DNA from: Streptomyces kanamyceticus
GTDB lineage: Bacteria > Actinomycetota > Actinomycetes > Streptomycetales > Streptomycetaceae
Direction: 5' to 3'
NCBI RefSeq assembly: GCF_008704495.1
Contig: NZ_CP023699.1
Span: 3,162,001-3,226,000, forward strand
DNA length: 64,000 bases
Position 1 is the stretch's first letter; each line of letters opens with the position of its first letter. The notes beneath the pieces were generated by a model that worked only from the letters and a program-made list of their open reading frames with translations, was not told where the DNA came from and searched no databases. Positions 46,138-53,501 of this stretch are shown in pieces. The position numbers and the translations under genes were made by a program.

Positions 46138-47400
46138 ATGTCGCTTCTCAACACCCCTCTCCATGAGCTTGACCCGGACGTCGCCGCCGCCGTCGACGCC
46201 GAGCTCCACCGCCAGCAGTCCACCCTGGAAATGATCGCCTCGGAGAACTTCGCTCCGGTCGCCGTCATGGAGGCCCAGGGCACGGTCCTCACCAACAAGT
46301 ACGCCGAGGGCTACCCCGGCCGCCGCTACTACGGCGGCTGCGAGCACGTCGACGTCGCCGAGCAGATCGCGATCGACCGGGTCAAGGAGCTGTTCGGCGC
46401 CGAGTACGCCAACGTCCAGCCGCACTCGGGCGCCTCCGCCAACCAGGCCGCCCTCTTCGCGATCGCCCAGCCCGGCGACACGATCCTCGGCCTGGACCTG
46501 GCGCACGGCGGCCACCTCACCCACGGCATGCGCCTGAACTTCTCCGGCAAGCAGTTCAACGTGGTCGCGTACCACGTGGACGAGGCCGGTCTGGTCGACA
46601 TGGCCGAGGTCGAGCGCCTGGCCAAGGAGAACAGCCCCAAGGTGATCATCGCGGGCTGGTCCGCCTACCCGCGCCAGCTGGACTTCGCGGAGTTCCGCCG
46701 GATCGCCGACGAGGTCGGCGCGAAGCTGTGGGTCGACATGGCGCACTTCGCCGGGCTCGTCGCCGCGGGCCTGCACCCCAACCCGGTGCCGTACGCGGAC
46801 GTGGTCACCTCCACCACGCACAAGACCCTCGGCGGCCCGCGCGGCGGCATCATCCTGGCCCGCAACAAGGACTTCGCGAAGAAGCTGAACTCCGCGGTCT
46901 TCCCGGGCTTCCAGGGCGGCCCTCTGGAGCACGTGATCGCGGCCAAGGCCGTCTCCTTCAAGGTCGCGGCGAGCGAGGAGTTCAAGGAGCGACAGGAGCG
47001 CACCCTGGACGGCGCCCGCATCCTGGCCGAGCGCCTGGTGCAGGACGACGCGAAGGCCGTCGGCGTCGGCGTGGCGTCCGGCGGCACGGACGTGCACCTG
47101 GTCCTGGTGGACCTGCGCGACTCCGAGCTCGACGGGCAGCAGGCCGAGGACCGCCTCCACGAGGTCGGCATCACGGTCAACCGCAACGCCGTCCCGAACG
47201 ACCCGCGCCCCCCGATGGTCACGTCGGGCCTGCGGATCGGCACCCCCGCGCTCGCCACGCGCGGCTTCGACGCCGACGACTTCCGTGAGGTCGCCGACGT
47301 CATCGCCGAGGCCCTGAAGCCGGGCTTCGACGCGGAGGCCCTCAAGGCCCGGGTGACCGCTCTGGCCGACAAGCACCCGCTGTACCCCGGCCTGAAGTAG
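46138..47400 (+). CDS. glyA: Serine hydroxymethyltransferase
   Basis: A 420-aa PLP enzyme converting serine and THF to glycine and methylene-[44 protein letters not shown] and the Schiff-base site [13 protein letters not shown] (Lys229) are diagnostic. The ATG at 46138 is preferred over the GTG immediately before it; GGGA lies 7 nt upstream. It follows gcvH by 23 nt, so it is probably cotranscribed under the glycine riboswitch. Confidence 0.98.
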   Translation: MSLLNTPLHELDPDVAAAVDAELHRQQSTLEMIASENFAPVAVMEAQGTVLTNKYAEGYPGRRYYGGCEHVDVAEQIAIDRVKELFGAEYANVQPHSGASANQAALFAIAQPGDTILGLDLAHGGHLTHGMRLNFSGKQFNVVAYHVDEAGLVDMAEVERLAKENSPKVIIAGWSAYPRQLDFAEFRRIADEVGAKLWVDMAHFAGLVAAGLHPNPVPYADVVTSTTHKTLGGPRGGIILARNKDFAKKLNSAVFPGFQGGPLEHVIAAKAVSFKVAASEEFKERQERTLDGARILAERLVQDDAKAVGVGVASGGTDVHLVLVDLRDSELDGQQAEDRLHEVGITVNRNAVPNDPRPPMVTSGLRIGTPALATRGFDADDFREVADVIAEALKPGFDAEALKARVTALADKHPLYPGLK

Positions 47401-47429
47401 TTTCGTACGCTTTAGTTCGTACGTTCTTC

Positions 47430-47478
47430 CGGGGCACCGCGCACACTGGACACTGAGGACAGTGGGCGCGGTGCCCCG
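47430..47478 (+). terminator. Strong terminator after glyA
   Basis: Arms 47430-47448 and 47460-47478 pair over 19 bp with one mismatch around an 11-nt loop. It starts 30 nt past the glyA stop and separates the glycine operon from sdaA. Confidence 0.85.
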
Positions 47479-47496
47479 CACCACGTCTCGCGCCCG

Positions 47497-47549
47497 GCAC
47501 CACCCGTGCTGTCCGTTCTTCTGCACCACCCGTACCTCTGCACCACCCG
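47497..47549. repeat. Three direct copies of GCACCACCCG upstream of sdaA
   Basis: GCACCACCCG occurs at 47497-47506, 47523-47532 and 47540-47549, spaced by 26 and 17 nt, ending 39 nt before the sdaA start. It lies where a regulator might bind. The composition is C-rich, so chance is possible. Confidence 0.6.
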
Positions 47550-47588
47550 GCAGACAACGGCGTCTACCAACCACCATTGGAGTTTCCC

Positions 47589-48959
47589 GTGGCCATCTCG
47601 GTCTTCGACCTGTTCTCGATCGGCATCGGCCCGTCCAGCTCCCACACGGTCGGTCCGATGCGCGCTGCCCGCATGTTCGCGAGCCGCCTCAAGAACGAGG
47701 GCCTGATGGCCCACACCACCGCGATACGAGCCGAGCTGTACGGCTCGCTCGGCGCCACCGGGCACGGGCACGGCACCCCCAAGGCCGTCCTGCTCGGCCT
47801 GGAGGGCGAGTCGCCGCGCACGGTGAACGTGGAGTCGGCCGACGACCGCGTCGAGGAGATCAAGTCGACCGGCAAGCTGAACCTGCTCGGCATGCACGAG
47901 ATCGCCTTCGACTTCGACGAGGACCTGATCCTGCACCGCCGCAAGGCGCTGCCGTACCACGCCAACGGCATGACGATCTTCGCGTACGGCCATGACGGCG
48001 CGCCCGTCCTGGAGAAGACGTACTACTCGGTGGGCGGCGGCTTCGTCGTCGACGAGGACGCCGTCGCGGGCGAGAACCCGATCGTCCCCGACGACACGGT
48101 GCTGAAGCACCCCTTCCGCACCGGTGACGAGCTCCTGCGCCTGGCCTCCGACACCGGCCTCTCCATCTCCGCGCTGATGCTGGAGAACGAGAAGGCGTGG
48201 CGCACCGAGGAAGAGATCCGGGCGGGCCTCCTCGACATCTGGGGCGTCATGCAGGCGTGCGTGTCCCGCGGCATGTCCCGCGAGGGCATCCTGCCCGGCG
48301 GCCTCAAGGTCCGCCGCCGCGCGGCCAACTCGGCGCGCCAGCTGCGCGCCGAGGGCGACCCGCAGGCCCGCGCCATGGAGTGGATCACGCTCTACGCGAT
48401 GGCCGTGAACGAGGAGAACGCCGCGGGCGGCCGCGTGGTCACCGCCCCCACGAACGGCGCGGCGGGCATCATCCCCGCCGTCCTGCACTACTACATGAAC
48501 TTCGTGCCCGGCGCCGACGAGGAGGGCGTGGTCCGCTTCCTGCTCGCCGCGGGCGCCATCGGCATGCTCTTCAAGGAGAACGCCTCGATCTCCGGCGCCG
48601 AGGTCGGCTGCCAGGGCGAGGTCGGCTCCGCCTGCTCGATGGCGGCGGGCGCCCTGGCCGAGGTCATGGGCGGCTCCCCCTCCCAGGTCGAGAACGCCGC
48701 CGAGATCGGCATGGAACACAACCTCGGCCTGACCTGCGACCCGGTCGGCGGCCTCGTGCAGATCCCGTGCATCGAGCGCAACGGCATGGCGGCGGTCAAG
48801 GCCGTCACCGCGGCGAAGATGGCGATGCGCGGCGACGGCTCCCACAAGGTCTCCCTCGACAAGGTCATCAAGACCATGAAGGAGACGGGCGCGGACATGA
48901 GCGTCAAGTACAAGGAGACGGCTCGGGGCGGGCTCGCGGTGAACATCATCGAGTGCTGA
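47589..48959 (+). CDS. sdaA: L-serine ammonia-lyase (single-chain, iron-sulfur)
   Basis: A 456-aa fused-domain L-serine dehydratase that makes pyruvate and ammonia using a 4Fe-4S cluster. The N-terminal domain has [18 protein letters not shown], and the catalytic domain has [33 protein letters not shown] and [16 protein letters not shown], which hold the cluster cysteines. The GTG at 47589 has GGAG 7 nt upstream. It is separated from glyA by a terminator but shares its pathway: together they would remove excess glycine and serine. Confidence 0.96.
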   Translation: MAISVFDLFSIGIGPSSSHTVGPMRAARMFASRLKNEGLMAHTTAIRAELYGSLGATGHGHGTPKAVLLGLEGESPRTVNVESADDRVEEIKSTGKLNLLGMHEIAFDFDEDLILHRRKALPYHANGMTIFAYGHDGAPVLEKTYYSVGGGFVVDEDAVAGENPIVPDDTVLKHPFRTGDELLRLASDTGLSISALMLENEKAWRTEEEIRAGLLDIWGVMQACVSRGMSREGILPGGLKVRRRAANSARQLRAEGDPQARAMEWITLYAMAVNEENAAGGRVVTAPTNGAAGIIPAVLHYYMNFVPGADEEGVVRFLLAAGAIGMLFKENASISGAEVGCQGEVGSACSMAAGALAEVMGGSPSQVENAAEIGMEHNLGLTCDPVGGLVQIPCIERNGMAAVKAVTAAKMAMRGDGSHKVSLDKVIKTMKETGADMSVKYKETARGGLAVNIIEC

Positions 48960-48978
48960 GGCGGCGGGGCCGGGTGCG

Positions 48979-50541
48979 TCAACAGGTGGCGTCGGAGCCG
49001 ACCGGCTTCCTGGTGATGAGGTAGGCGTCGACGGCCTCGGTCACGCAGGAACCCGCGCGGCCGTACGCGGTGTGGCCCACGCCCTCGTAGGTCAGGAGCA
49101 TGCCGCCGGGGAACTGTTCCGCCAGCGCCCGCGCCTCCTCGTACGGCGTGGCCGGGTCGCCCGTGGTGCCCACCACCAGGACCGGCGGGACGCCCTTGGC
49201 GCTGACGCGGTGCGGGCGCTGGGTGCCGGTGGGCCAGTTCGCGCAGGTCAGCTCGTCGACGACGCTTGAGGTGCCGTACACGCCCGCGGCCTTCCCCGCC
49301 GGGCCGAGGGCGTTCCAGTAGGGGCCTGCGGTGCGCGGGTGCGGGGTGTCCAGGCAGCTGACGGCGAGGATGGCCTCGTCGTCGTTCTCGGGGTCCGTGC
49401 CGCGCGGCTTCTTGTGGGAGTCGGTGGACGGCTCGTCGCCTTCGGCCAGCGCCGCCAGCTTGGTGCCGTCGCCGTCCACCGCCGCGCTCAACGCCTCGGA
49501 GAGGTCCTCCCACTGGTCCTCCGGGGTGTACATCGCGCCCGTGACGATGTCGAGCAGCGTCCTGGCGTCGACGTCGTACAGATCCTCGTCGTCGACCGGC
49601 AGCGGCTCACGCGCCGCCTGCTCGTAGAGCTCCTCGATCAGCTCGGATATCTCCCGCGGCGTCGCGCCGGGGCAGCTGTCGCCCGCGATGTCGGCGCACT
49701 GCTCGGCGTAGTCGTCGACGGCTCGGCGGAAGCCGGTGCCCTGGCTCAGCGCGCGCTGCCGCCAGTTCAGGGAGGGGTCGATCGCGCCGTCCAGGACGAG
49801 GGCGCGGACGCGGTGCGGGAACTGTTCGGCGTACGAGGTGCCGAGGCTCGTGCCGTAGGACCAGCCCAGGTAGGTCAGCTTCTTGTCGCCGAGCGCCGCG
49901 CGCAGGACGTCCAGGTCACGGGCCGCGTCCACCGTGCCGACCTGGCGCAGGATGCCGCCGCTGGCCCGTACGCACCCGGCCGCCTCGGCGCGGGCCGCGG
50001 CGAACGCGCGGGCGCGGTCCTTCGCGGTGGCGGGGGTGATCGGCTCGGGTTCCCCGGACTCCTCACCGGTGTCCTGCGCGCACGTCACCGCGGGCTTGCT
50101 GCCGCCCACGCCGCGGGGGTCGAAGGAGACGATGTCGAAGCGGGCGCGCACGGCGCGGCTGAACACCTCGCCACCGTCCGCCTTCAGGTCGCTCACACCG
50201 GAGGCGCCGGGCCCGCCCGGGTTGTAGACGAGCGAGCCGACGCGCTCGTCCGGGTCGGCCGTCGCCGCCTTCGTCACCGGCAGGACGAAGGTCTTCCCGT
50301 TCTCCGGGTGGCCGTAGTCCCTGGGCACGGTGAGCCGCGCACACTTCAGGTCCCCGCAGTCGGCCCACGTCAGCTTCTGCCCGTAGAACAGCTTGAGCGC
50401 GGCCTGCTCCTCCGCACCGGAACCGCCCGTGCCGCCCGTGCCGCCCGTGCCGCCGCAGCCGACGAGCGAGGCGGCGGCCAGGGACAGGACGGCCAGTGGC
50501 AGGGCGAGGGGGTGACGGCGGTGCCGTCCGGCGCGGTTCAA
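48979..50541 (-). CDS. Secreted alpha/beta-hydrolase lipoprotein (S33 tripeptidyl aminopeptidase type)
   Basis: A 520-aa lipoprotein of the S33 peptidase family found in Streptomyces (SlpD/E, tripeptidyl aminopeptidase). Signal peptide with lipobox LVGC (Cys29), then a Gly-Thr repeat linker. LVYNPGGPGASGVSD is the oxyanion segment, the nucleophile is GWSYGTSLG (Ser228), and the C-terminal TAP-like domain carries VVGTTGDPATPYEEA and YEGVGHTAYGRAGSCV with the catalytic His. The start is a TTG at 50539-50541 with GGGAG 7 nt upstream. It would clip tripeptides outside the cell. Confidence 0.92.
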   Translation of the reverse strand: MNRAGRHRRHPLALPLAVLSLAAASLVGCGGTGGTGGTGGSGAEEQAALKLFYGQKLTWADCGDLKCARLTVPRDYGHPENGKTFVLPVTKAATADPDERVGSLVYNPGGPGASGVSDLKADGGEVFSRAVRARFDIVSFDPRGVGGSKPAVTCAQDTGEESGEPEPITPATAKDRARAFAAARAEAAGCVRASGGILRQVGTVDAARDLDVLRAALGDKKLTYLGWSYGTSLGTSYAEQFPHRVRALVLDGAIDPSLNWRQRALSQGTGFRRAVDDYAEQCADIAGDSCPGATPREISELIEELYEQAAREPLPVDDEDLYDVDARTLLDIVTGAMYTPEDQWEDLSEALSAAVDGDGTKLAALAEGDEPSTDSHKKPRGTDPENDDEAILAVSCLDTPHPRTAGPYWNALGPAGKAAGVYGTSSVVDELTCANWPTGTQRPHRVSAKGVPPVLVVGTTGDPATPYEEARALAEQFPGGMLLTYEGVGHTAYGRAGSCVTEAVDAYLITRKPVGSDATC

Positions 50542-50724
50542 GGAGGGACTCCCGGGATCGGTTCAGGGAGCAGGATGCCCCGGGTTGTCTGAGGGGTGGA
50601 CGAGGGGGTCGGTTCCGGCGACATCCCGTCCCGACGCGGGCAAATCGTCGTTGACGTGGGCCCGGACCGGGTCGCTTAGCGTGTGAAGCGGCAAGGCTGG
50701 AAGCCAGGCACCCCGGAGGACGCC

Positions 50725-51267
50725 GTGAGCGAGAGCATGTGGGTCAGCACCTCGATGCCGTACCTGACGCCGCGAGAGAGCGGGCAGCCCGACGCCTGGG
50801 GCGTCGAGGCCGCCGCCCGTGGCGGCAAGGGGAGCCAGCACATCACGTACGCCGGTGAGGTGCCCGCTCCGGAGGACGTCGCGGCCCTGCTCCACCTGCC
50901 CGCCTCGGAAACCGTCGTCGTACGCCGCAGGATCATCCAACTCGACGGCGAACCCATCGAGTTGACGGACACGTACTACCCGGCCCACATCGCCCGCGGC
51001 ACCCGCCTCGCCGAGAAGGGAAAGATCCCGGGCGGAGCGGTCACCCTCCTCGCCCGACTCGGCTACACCGGCGTGCGCGTACGCGAGGACGTGATCGCCC
51101 GCATGCCCGACGCGACGGAACGCCAGACCCTGAACCTGGCCCCGGACGAACCGATCCTCCAGCTGAGCCGGGTCACACTGGACGCCGACGACCGCCCCCT
51201 CCAGGTCGACAAGATGGCGATGCCGGCCCACCGGCAGCGGCTGCGCTACGAGATCAGGATCGGCTGA
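50725..51267 (+). CDS. UTRA-domain regulator lacking the GntR helix-turn-helix
   Basis: A 180-aa protein that is essentially one UTRA ligand-binding domain: VWVSTSMPYLTPRESGQPDAW-like start (WVSTSMPYLTPRESG), HITYAGEVPAPEDVAALLHL, VVVRRRIIQLDGEPIELTDTYYPAHIARG, a GYTGVRVREDVIARMPD segment and DRPLQVDKMAMPAHRQRLRYE. HutC/GntR regulators have this domain after a winged helix, which is absent here. The GTG at 50725 has GGAGG about 5 nt upstream. It might bind an effector and pair with another regulator, or act as a sensor alone. It lies just upstream of the Hsp90-TPR-kinase module on the same strand. Confidence 0.8.
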   Translation: MSESMWVSTSMPYLTPRESGQPDAWGVEAAARGGKGSQHITYAGEVPAPEDVAALLHLPASETVVVRRRIIQLDGEPIELTDTYYPAHIARGTRLAEKGKIPGGAVTLLARLGYTGVRVREDVIARMPDATERQTLNLAPDEPILQLSRVTLDADDRPLQVDKMAMPAHRQRLRYEIRIG

Positions 51268-51269
51268 CC

Positions 51270-51393
51270 GTGCCCACCACCGACGACGGCCACGCGGACC
51301 GGCGGTCGCTCCACGAGCGGATCGCCGGTGGACCGGGCTCTACGAATTGCCCGCGCCGGTGCTGCCCACCGACCGGCCGTTGATTGCGTAGGC
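51270..51393 (+). pseudogene. Possible remnant of a gene, frame broken
   Basis: Directly after the UTRA stop, a GTG at 51270 reads PTTDDGHADRRSLHERIAGG. After a shift to another frame the DNA reads WTGLYELPAPVLPTDRPLIA to a stop at 51393. Both pieces look protein-like and together could be a single short frame-shifted remnant. I do not recognise the family. Very tentative; the region may simply be non-coding. Confidence 0.22.
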
Positions 51394-51403
51394 AATTGCG
51401 TAG
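51383..51403. repeat. Two direct copies of ATTGCGTAG, 12-nt period
   Basis: ATTGCGTAG occurs at 51383-51391 and 51395-51403, in an AT-richer patch about 30-50 nt upstream of the candidate -35 box. Could be an activator site. Confidence 0.5.
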
Positions 51404-51430
51404 TTCTACGGATGCCCCGGGCCAGGGGAT

Positions 51431-51457
51431 TTGACAGGCTCAGCGTGGATGTATGCG
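51431..51457 (+). promoter_or_regulatory. Candidate promoter for the Hsp90-TPR-kinase module
   Basis: TTGACA (51431-51436) matches the -35 consensus. A TATGCG (51452-51457) lies 15 bp downstream, so the -10 spacing is short. The start point would fall about 60 nt before the 49-aa ORF. The -10 overlaps a palindrome. Confidence 0.4.
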
Positions 51458-51466
51458 CATCCATCC
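51447..51466. promoter_or_regulatory. 20-bp palindrome overlapping the candidate -10 box
   Basis: GGATG, T, ATGCGCAT, C, CATCC: symmetrical at 18 of 20 positions, with a perfect ATGCGCAT centre. It overlaps the putative -10 region, the classic place for a repressor site. No regulator is identified; the neighbouring UTRA-only protein lacks a DNA-binding domain. Confidence 0.55.
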
Positions 51467-51525
51467 GGAGCCCGACCCCCTTCCGGGCTCCGGACCCCGC
51501 ACTCGCCCCCGACCGAGGAACGCAC

Positions 51526-51675
51526 ATGGGCCTGCCCGAAGGCACCCGGAGCCTGTTCTCCCGCTCGTACGACGTGGACGCTTACGACGTGCACGCGTGC
51601 GCGTACGACACGGACGTCTTCCCGTACGGCGCGGGGGTGCCCGCGGGCACCCCCGGGAACCGGACGGCGCGGTAG
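51526..51675 (+). CDS. 49-aa Tyr/Asp-rich ORF upstream of the Hsp90-family gene
   Basis: A small ORF with GAGGAA 5 nt before its ATG. It encodes MGLPEGTRSLFSRS followed by YDVDAYDVHACAYDTD, a run of Tyr-Asp/His/Ala units, then FPYGAGVPAGTPGNRTAR. No family recognised. It ends 11 nt before the Hsp90-family start. The codons for the VPAGTP stretch form a perfect 22-bp palindrome. It could be a leader peptide whose translation controls the hairpin, or a real small protein. Confidence 0.5.
   Translation: MGLPEGTRSLFSRSYDVDAYDVHACAYDTDVFPYGAGVPAGTPGNRTAR
51633..51654 (+). promoter_or_regulatory. Perfect 22-bp palindrome just upstream of the Hsp90-family gene
   Basis: GGGGGTGCCCGCGGGCACCCCC is its own reverse complement; as RNA it can fold into an 8-bp or longer stem with a small loop. 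It ends 32 nt before the ATG at 51687, inside the 49-aa ORF. A candidate attenuator, terminator or mRNA barrier. Confidence 0.6.
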
Positions 51676-51686
51676 GCCCCGGGCGC

Positions 51687-53501
51687 ATGGCACACAGCTT
51701 CCAGGTCGACCTGCGCGGGCTCGTCGACCTTCTCTCGCACCACCTGTACTCCAGTCCCAAGGTCTATCTGCGCGAACTGCTGCAGAACGGCGTGGACGCC
51801 GTGACCGCGCGCAGGGTCTTCGAGCCGGACGCGCCCGCCGTCGTGCGGCTGTACCCGGGCGACGGCGAGCTGCGCGTCGAGGACAGCGGCGTCGGGCTCA
51901 CCGAGGCCGAGGTGCACGGGCTGCTCGCGACCATCGGGCGCAGCTCCAAGCGGGACGGCCTGGAGAGCGCCCGCGCCGAGTTCCTCGGGCAGTTCGGGAT
52001 CGGGCTGCTCGCCTGTTTCGTCGTCGCCGAGGAGATCCGGGTCGTCAGCCGTTCGGCGCGGGACCGTTCGGCGCCGCCCGTCGAGTGGCGGGCCCGCGAC
52101 GACGGTTCGTACACCGTCCGTACGCTGCCCGGCACGGCCCGCACCGAGCCGGGTACGACCGTGCACCTCACCGCGCGGCCCGGCTGCGCCGACTGGCTCG
52201 GCGCCGCGCGCGTCACCGAACTCGCCCGCCACTTCGGGTCGTTGCTCCCCCACGACGTACGCGTCGGCGACGTGCCCGTCTCCGAGCGGCCCGCCGTGTG
52301 GGAGCGCGCGCACTCCGGGCCCGACGCGCGCAGGGCCGCGCTCGCCGCGCACTGCCGCGAGACGTTCGGGTTCGCGCCGCTGGACGCCATCGAGCTCGAC
52401 GTGCCGCTCGCGGGCCTGCGCGGGGTGGCGTACGTCCTGCCCGGCGCGGTCAGCCCGGCCCAGCGCGGCGCCCACCGCGTCCACCTCAAGGGCATGCTGC
52501 TCACCGAGCGGGCCGACGAACTCCTGCCCGACTGGGCGTTCTTCGTGCGCTGCGTCCTCGACTCGGACAGCCTGCGGCCCACCGCGTCCCGCGAGAACCT
52601 CTACGACGACGACACCCTCGCGGCGGTGCGCGAGGTGCTCGGCGAGCGGATCCGCGGCTGGCTCACCGAACTGGCGGCCGGTGACCGGGAGCGGCTCGCG
52701 CACTTCCTCGCCGTCCACCACCTGGGCGTGAAGTCCCTCGCGCGGCACGATCCCGGGCTGCTGCGCGTGATGCTGCCGTGGCTGCCGTTCGAGACGACCG
52801 AGGGCACGGTCTCCCTCGACGAATTCGCCCGCCGCCACCCGGTCGTGCACTTCACCCGCTCCGCGGAGGAGTTCCGTCAGGTCTCCGCCATCGCAGCCGC
52901 CCAGGGCATCGGCGTGGTCAACGGCGGCTACACGTACGACTCCGAACTCGTCGAACTGCTGCCCGCCGCACGGCCCGGCAGCGTGGTCGCCGAGCTCGAC
53001 ACCGACACCGTCACCGCGCACCTGGACACCGTCGACCCGGCGCGGGAACTGGCGCTCGCCCCGTTCCTCGCCGTCGCCCGCGCCGCACTCGAACCGCTCG
53101 GCTGCGACGTGGTCCTCCGCGCGTTCCAGCCGGTCACCGTGCCCGCCCTGCACCTGGACGACCGCGACGCCCGGCACGAAAGGGCCCGCGCCGAGGCGGC
53201 CGAGGCCGCCGACGGGCTGTGGGCGGGCATCCTCGGCTCGCTGCGCGGCGGGCGGCCGCGGGCCCGGCTCGTCCTCAACCACCTCAATCCACTGGTGCAC
53301 CGCATGGCCGCGGCACCCGATCCGCGGCTCGCCGCGACGGCGGTCGAAGCGCTGTACGGGCAGGCCCTGTTGATGTCCCAGCGGCCGCTGCGGCCCGCCG
53401 ATTCCGCGCTGTTGAACCGGGCCTTCCTCGGGCTGCTCGACTGGGCGGTGCGGCCCGTGGACGACGACCCGACCGAACGACCCGCCGGGGAGCCCCGATG
53501 A
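51687..53501 (+). CDS. Hsp90-family ATPase (HtpG-like)
   Basis: A 604-aa protein with the GHKL ATPase and middle domains of Hsp90. YLRELLQNGVDA gives catalytic Glu30 and Asn34, VEDSGVGLT gives Asp66 with the DxGxG lid-side motif, and GQFGIGLLACFVV (101 onward) the third ATP motif. In the middle domain, FVRCVLDSDSLRPTASRENLYDD matches the VDSEDLPLNVSRE region. The C-terminal dimer part diverges from standard HtpG. Its stop overlaps the ATG of the TPR-like gene (ATGA), so it is translated with that protein and probably the kinase. A specialised client or signalling role is inference; there is only a weak ribosome binding site before the ATG. Confidence 0.92.
   Translation: MAHSFQVDLRGLVDLLSHHLYSSPKVYLRELLQNGVDAVTARRVFEPDAPAVVRLYPGDGELRVEDSGVGLTEAEVHGLLATIGRSSKRDGLESARAEFLGQFGIGLLACFVVAEEIRVVSRSARDRSAPPVEWRARDDGSYTVRTLPGTARTEPGTTVHLTARPGCADWLGAARVTELARHFGSLLPHDVRVGDVPVSERPAVWERAHSGPDARRAALAAHCRETFGFAPLDAIELDVPLAGLRGVAYVLPGAVSPAQRGAHRVHLKGMLLTERADELLPDWAFFVRCVLDSDSLRPTASRENLYDDDTLAAVREVLGERIRGWLTELAAGDRERLAHFLAVHHLGVKSLARHDPGLLRVMLPWLPFETTEGTVSLDEFARRHPVVHFTRSAEEFRQVSAIAAAQGIGVVNGGYTYDSELVELLPAARPGSVVAELDTDTVTAHLDTVDPARELALAPFLAVARAALEPLGCDVVLRAFQPVTVPALHLDDRDARHERARAEAAEAADGLWAGILGSLRGGRPRARLVLNHLNPLVHRMAAAPDPRLAATAVEALYGQALLMSQRPLRPADSALLNRAFLGLLDWAVRPVDDDPTERPAGEPR

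Noticed and set aside
47506..47588. Possible leader peptide upstream of sdaA (GTG start, His-rich)
   Set aside because: It has no ribosome binding site, no stop before the sdaA start and is explained by the C-rich direct repeats.
50651..50682. TTGACG with TAGCGT as a promoter for the UTRA gene
   Set aside because: The spacer is about 20 nt, too long for a normal sigma-70-type promoter, so it was not listed.
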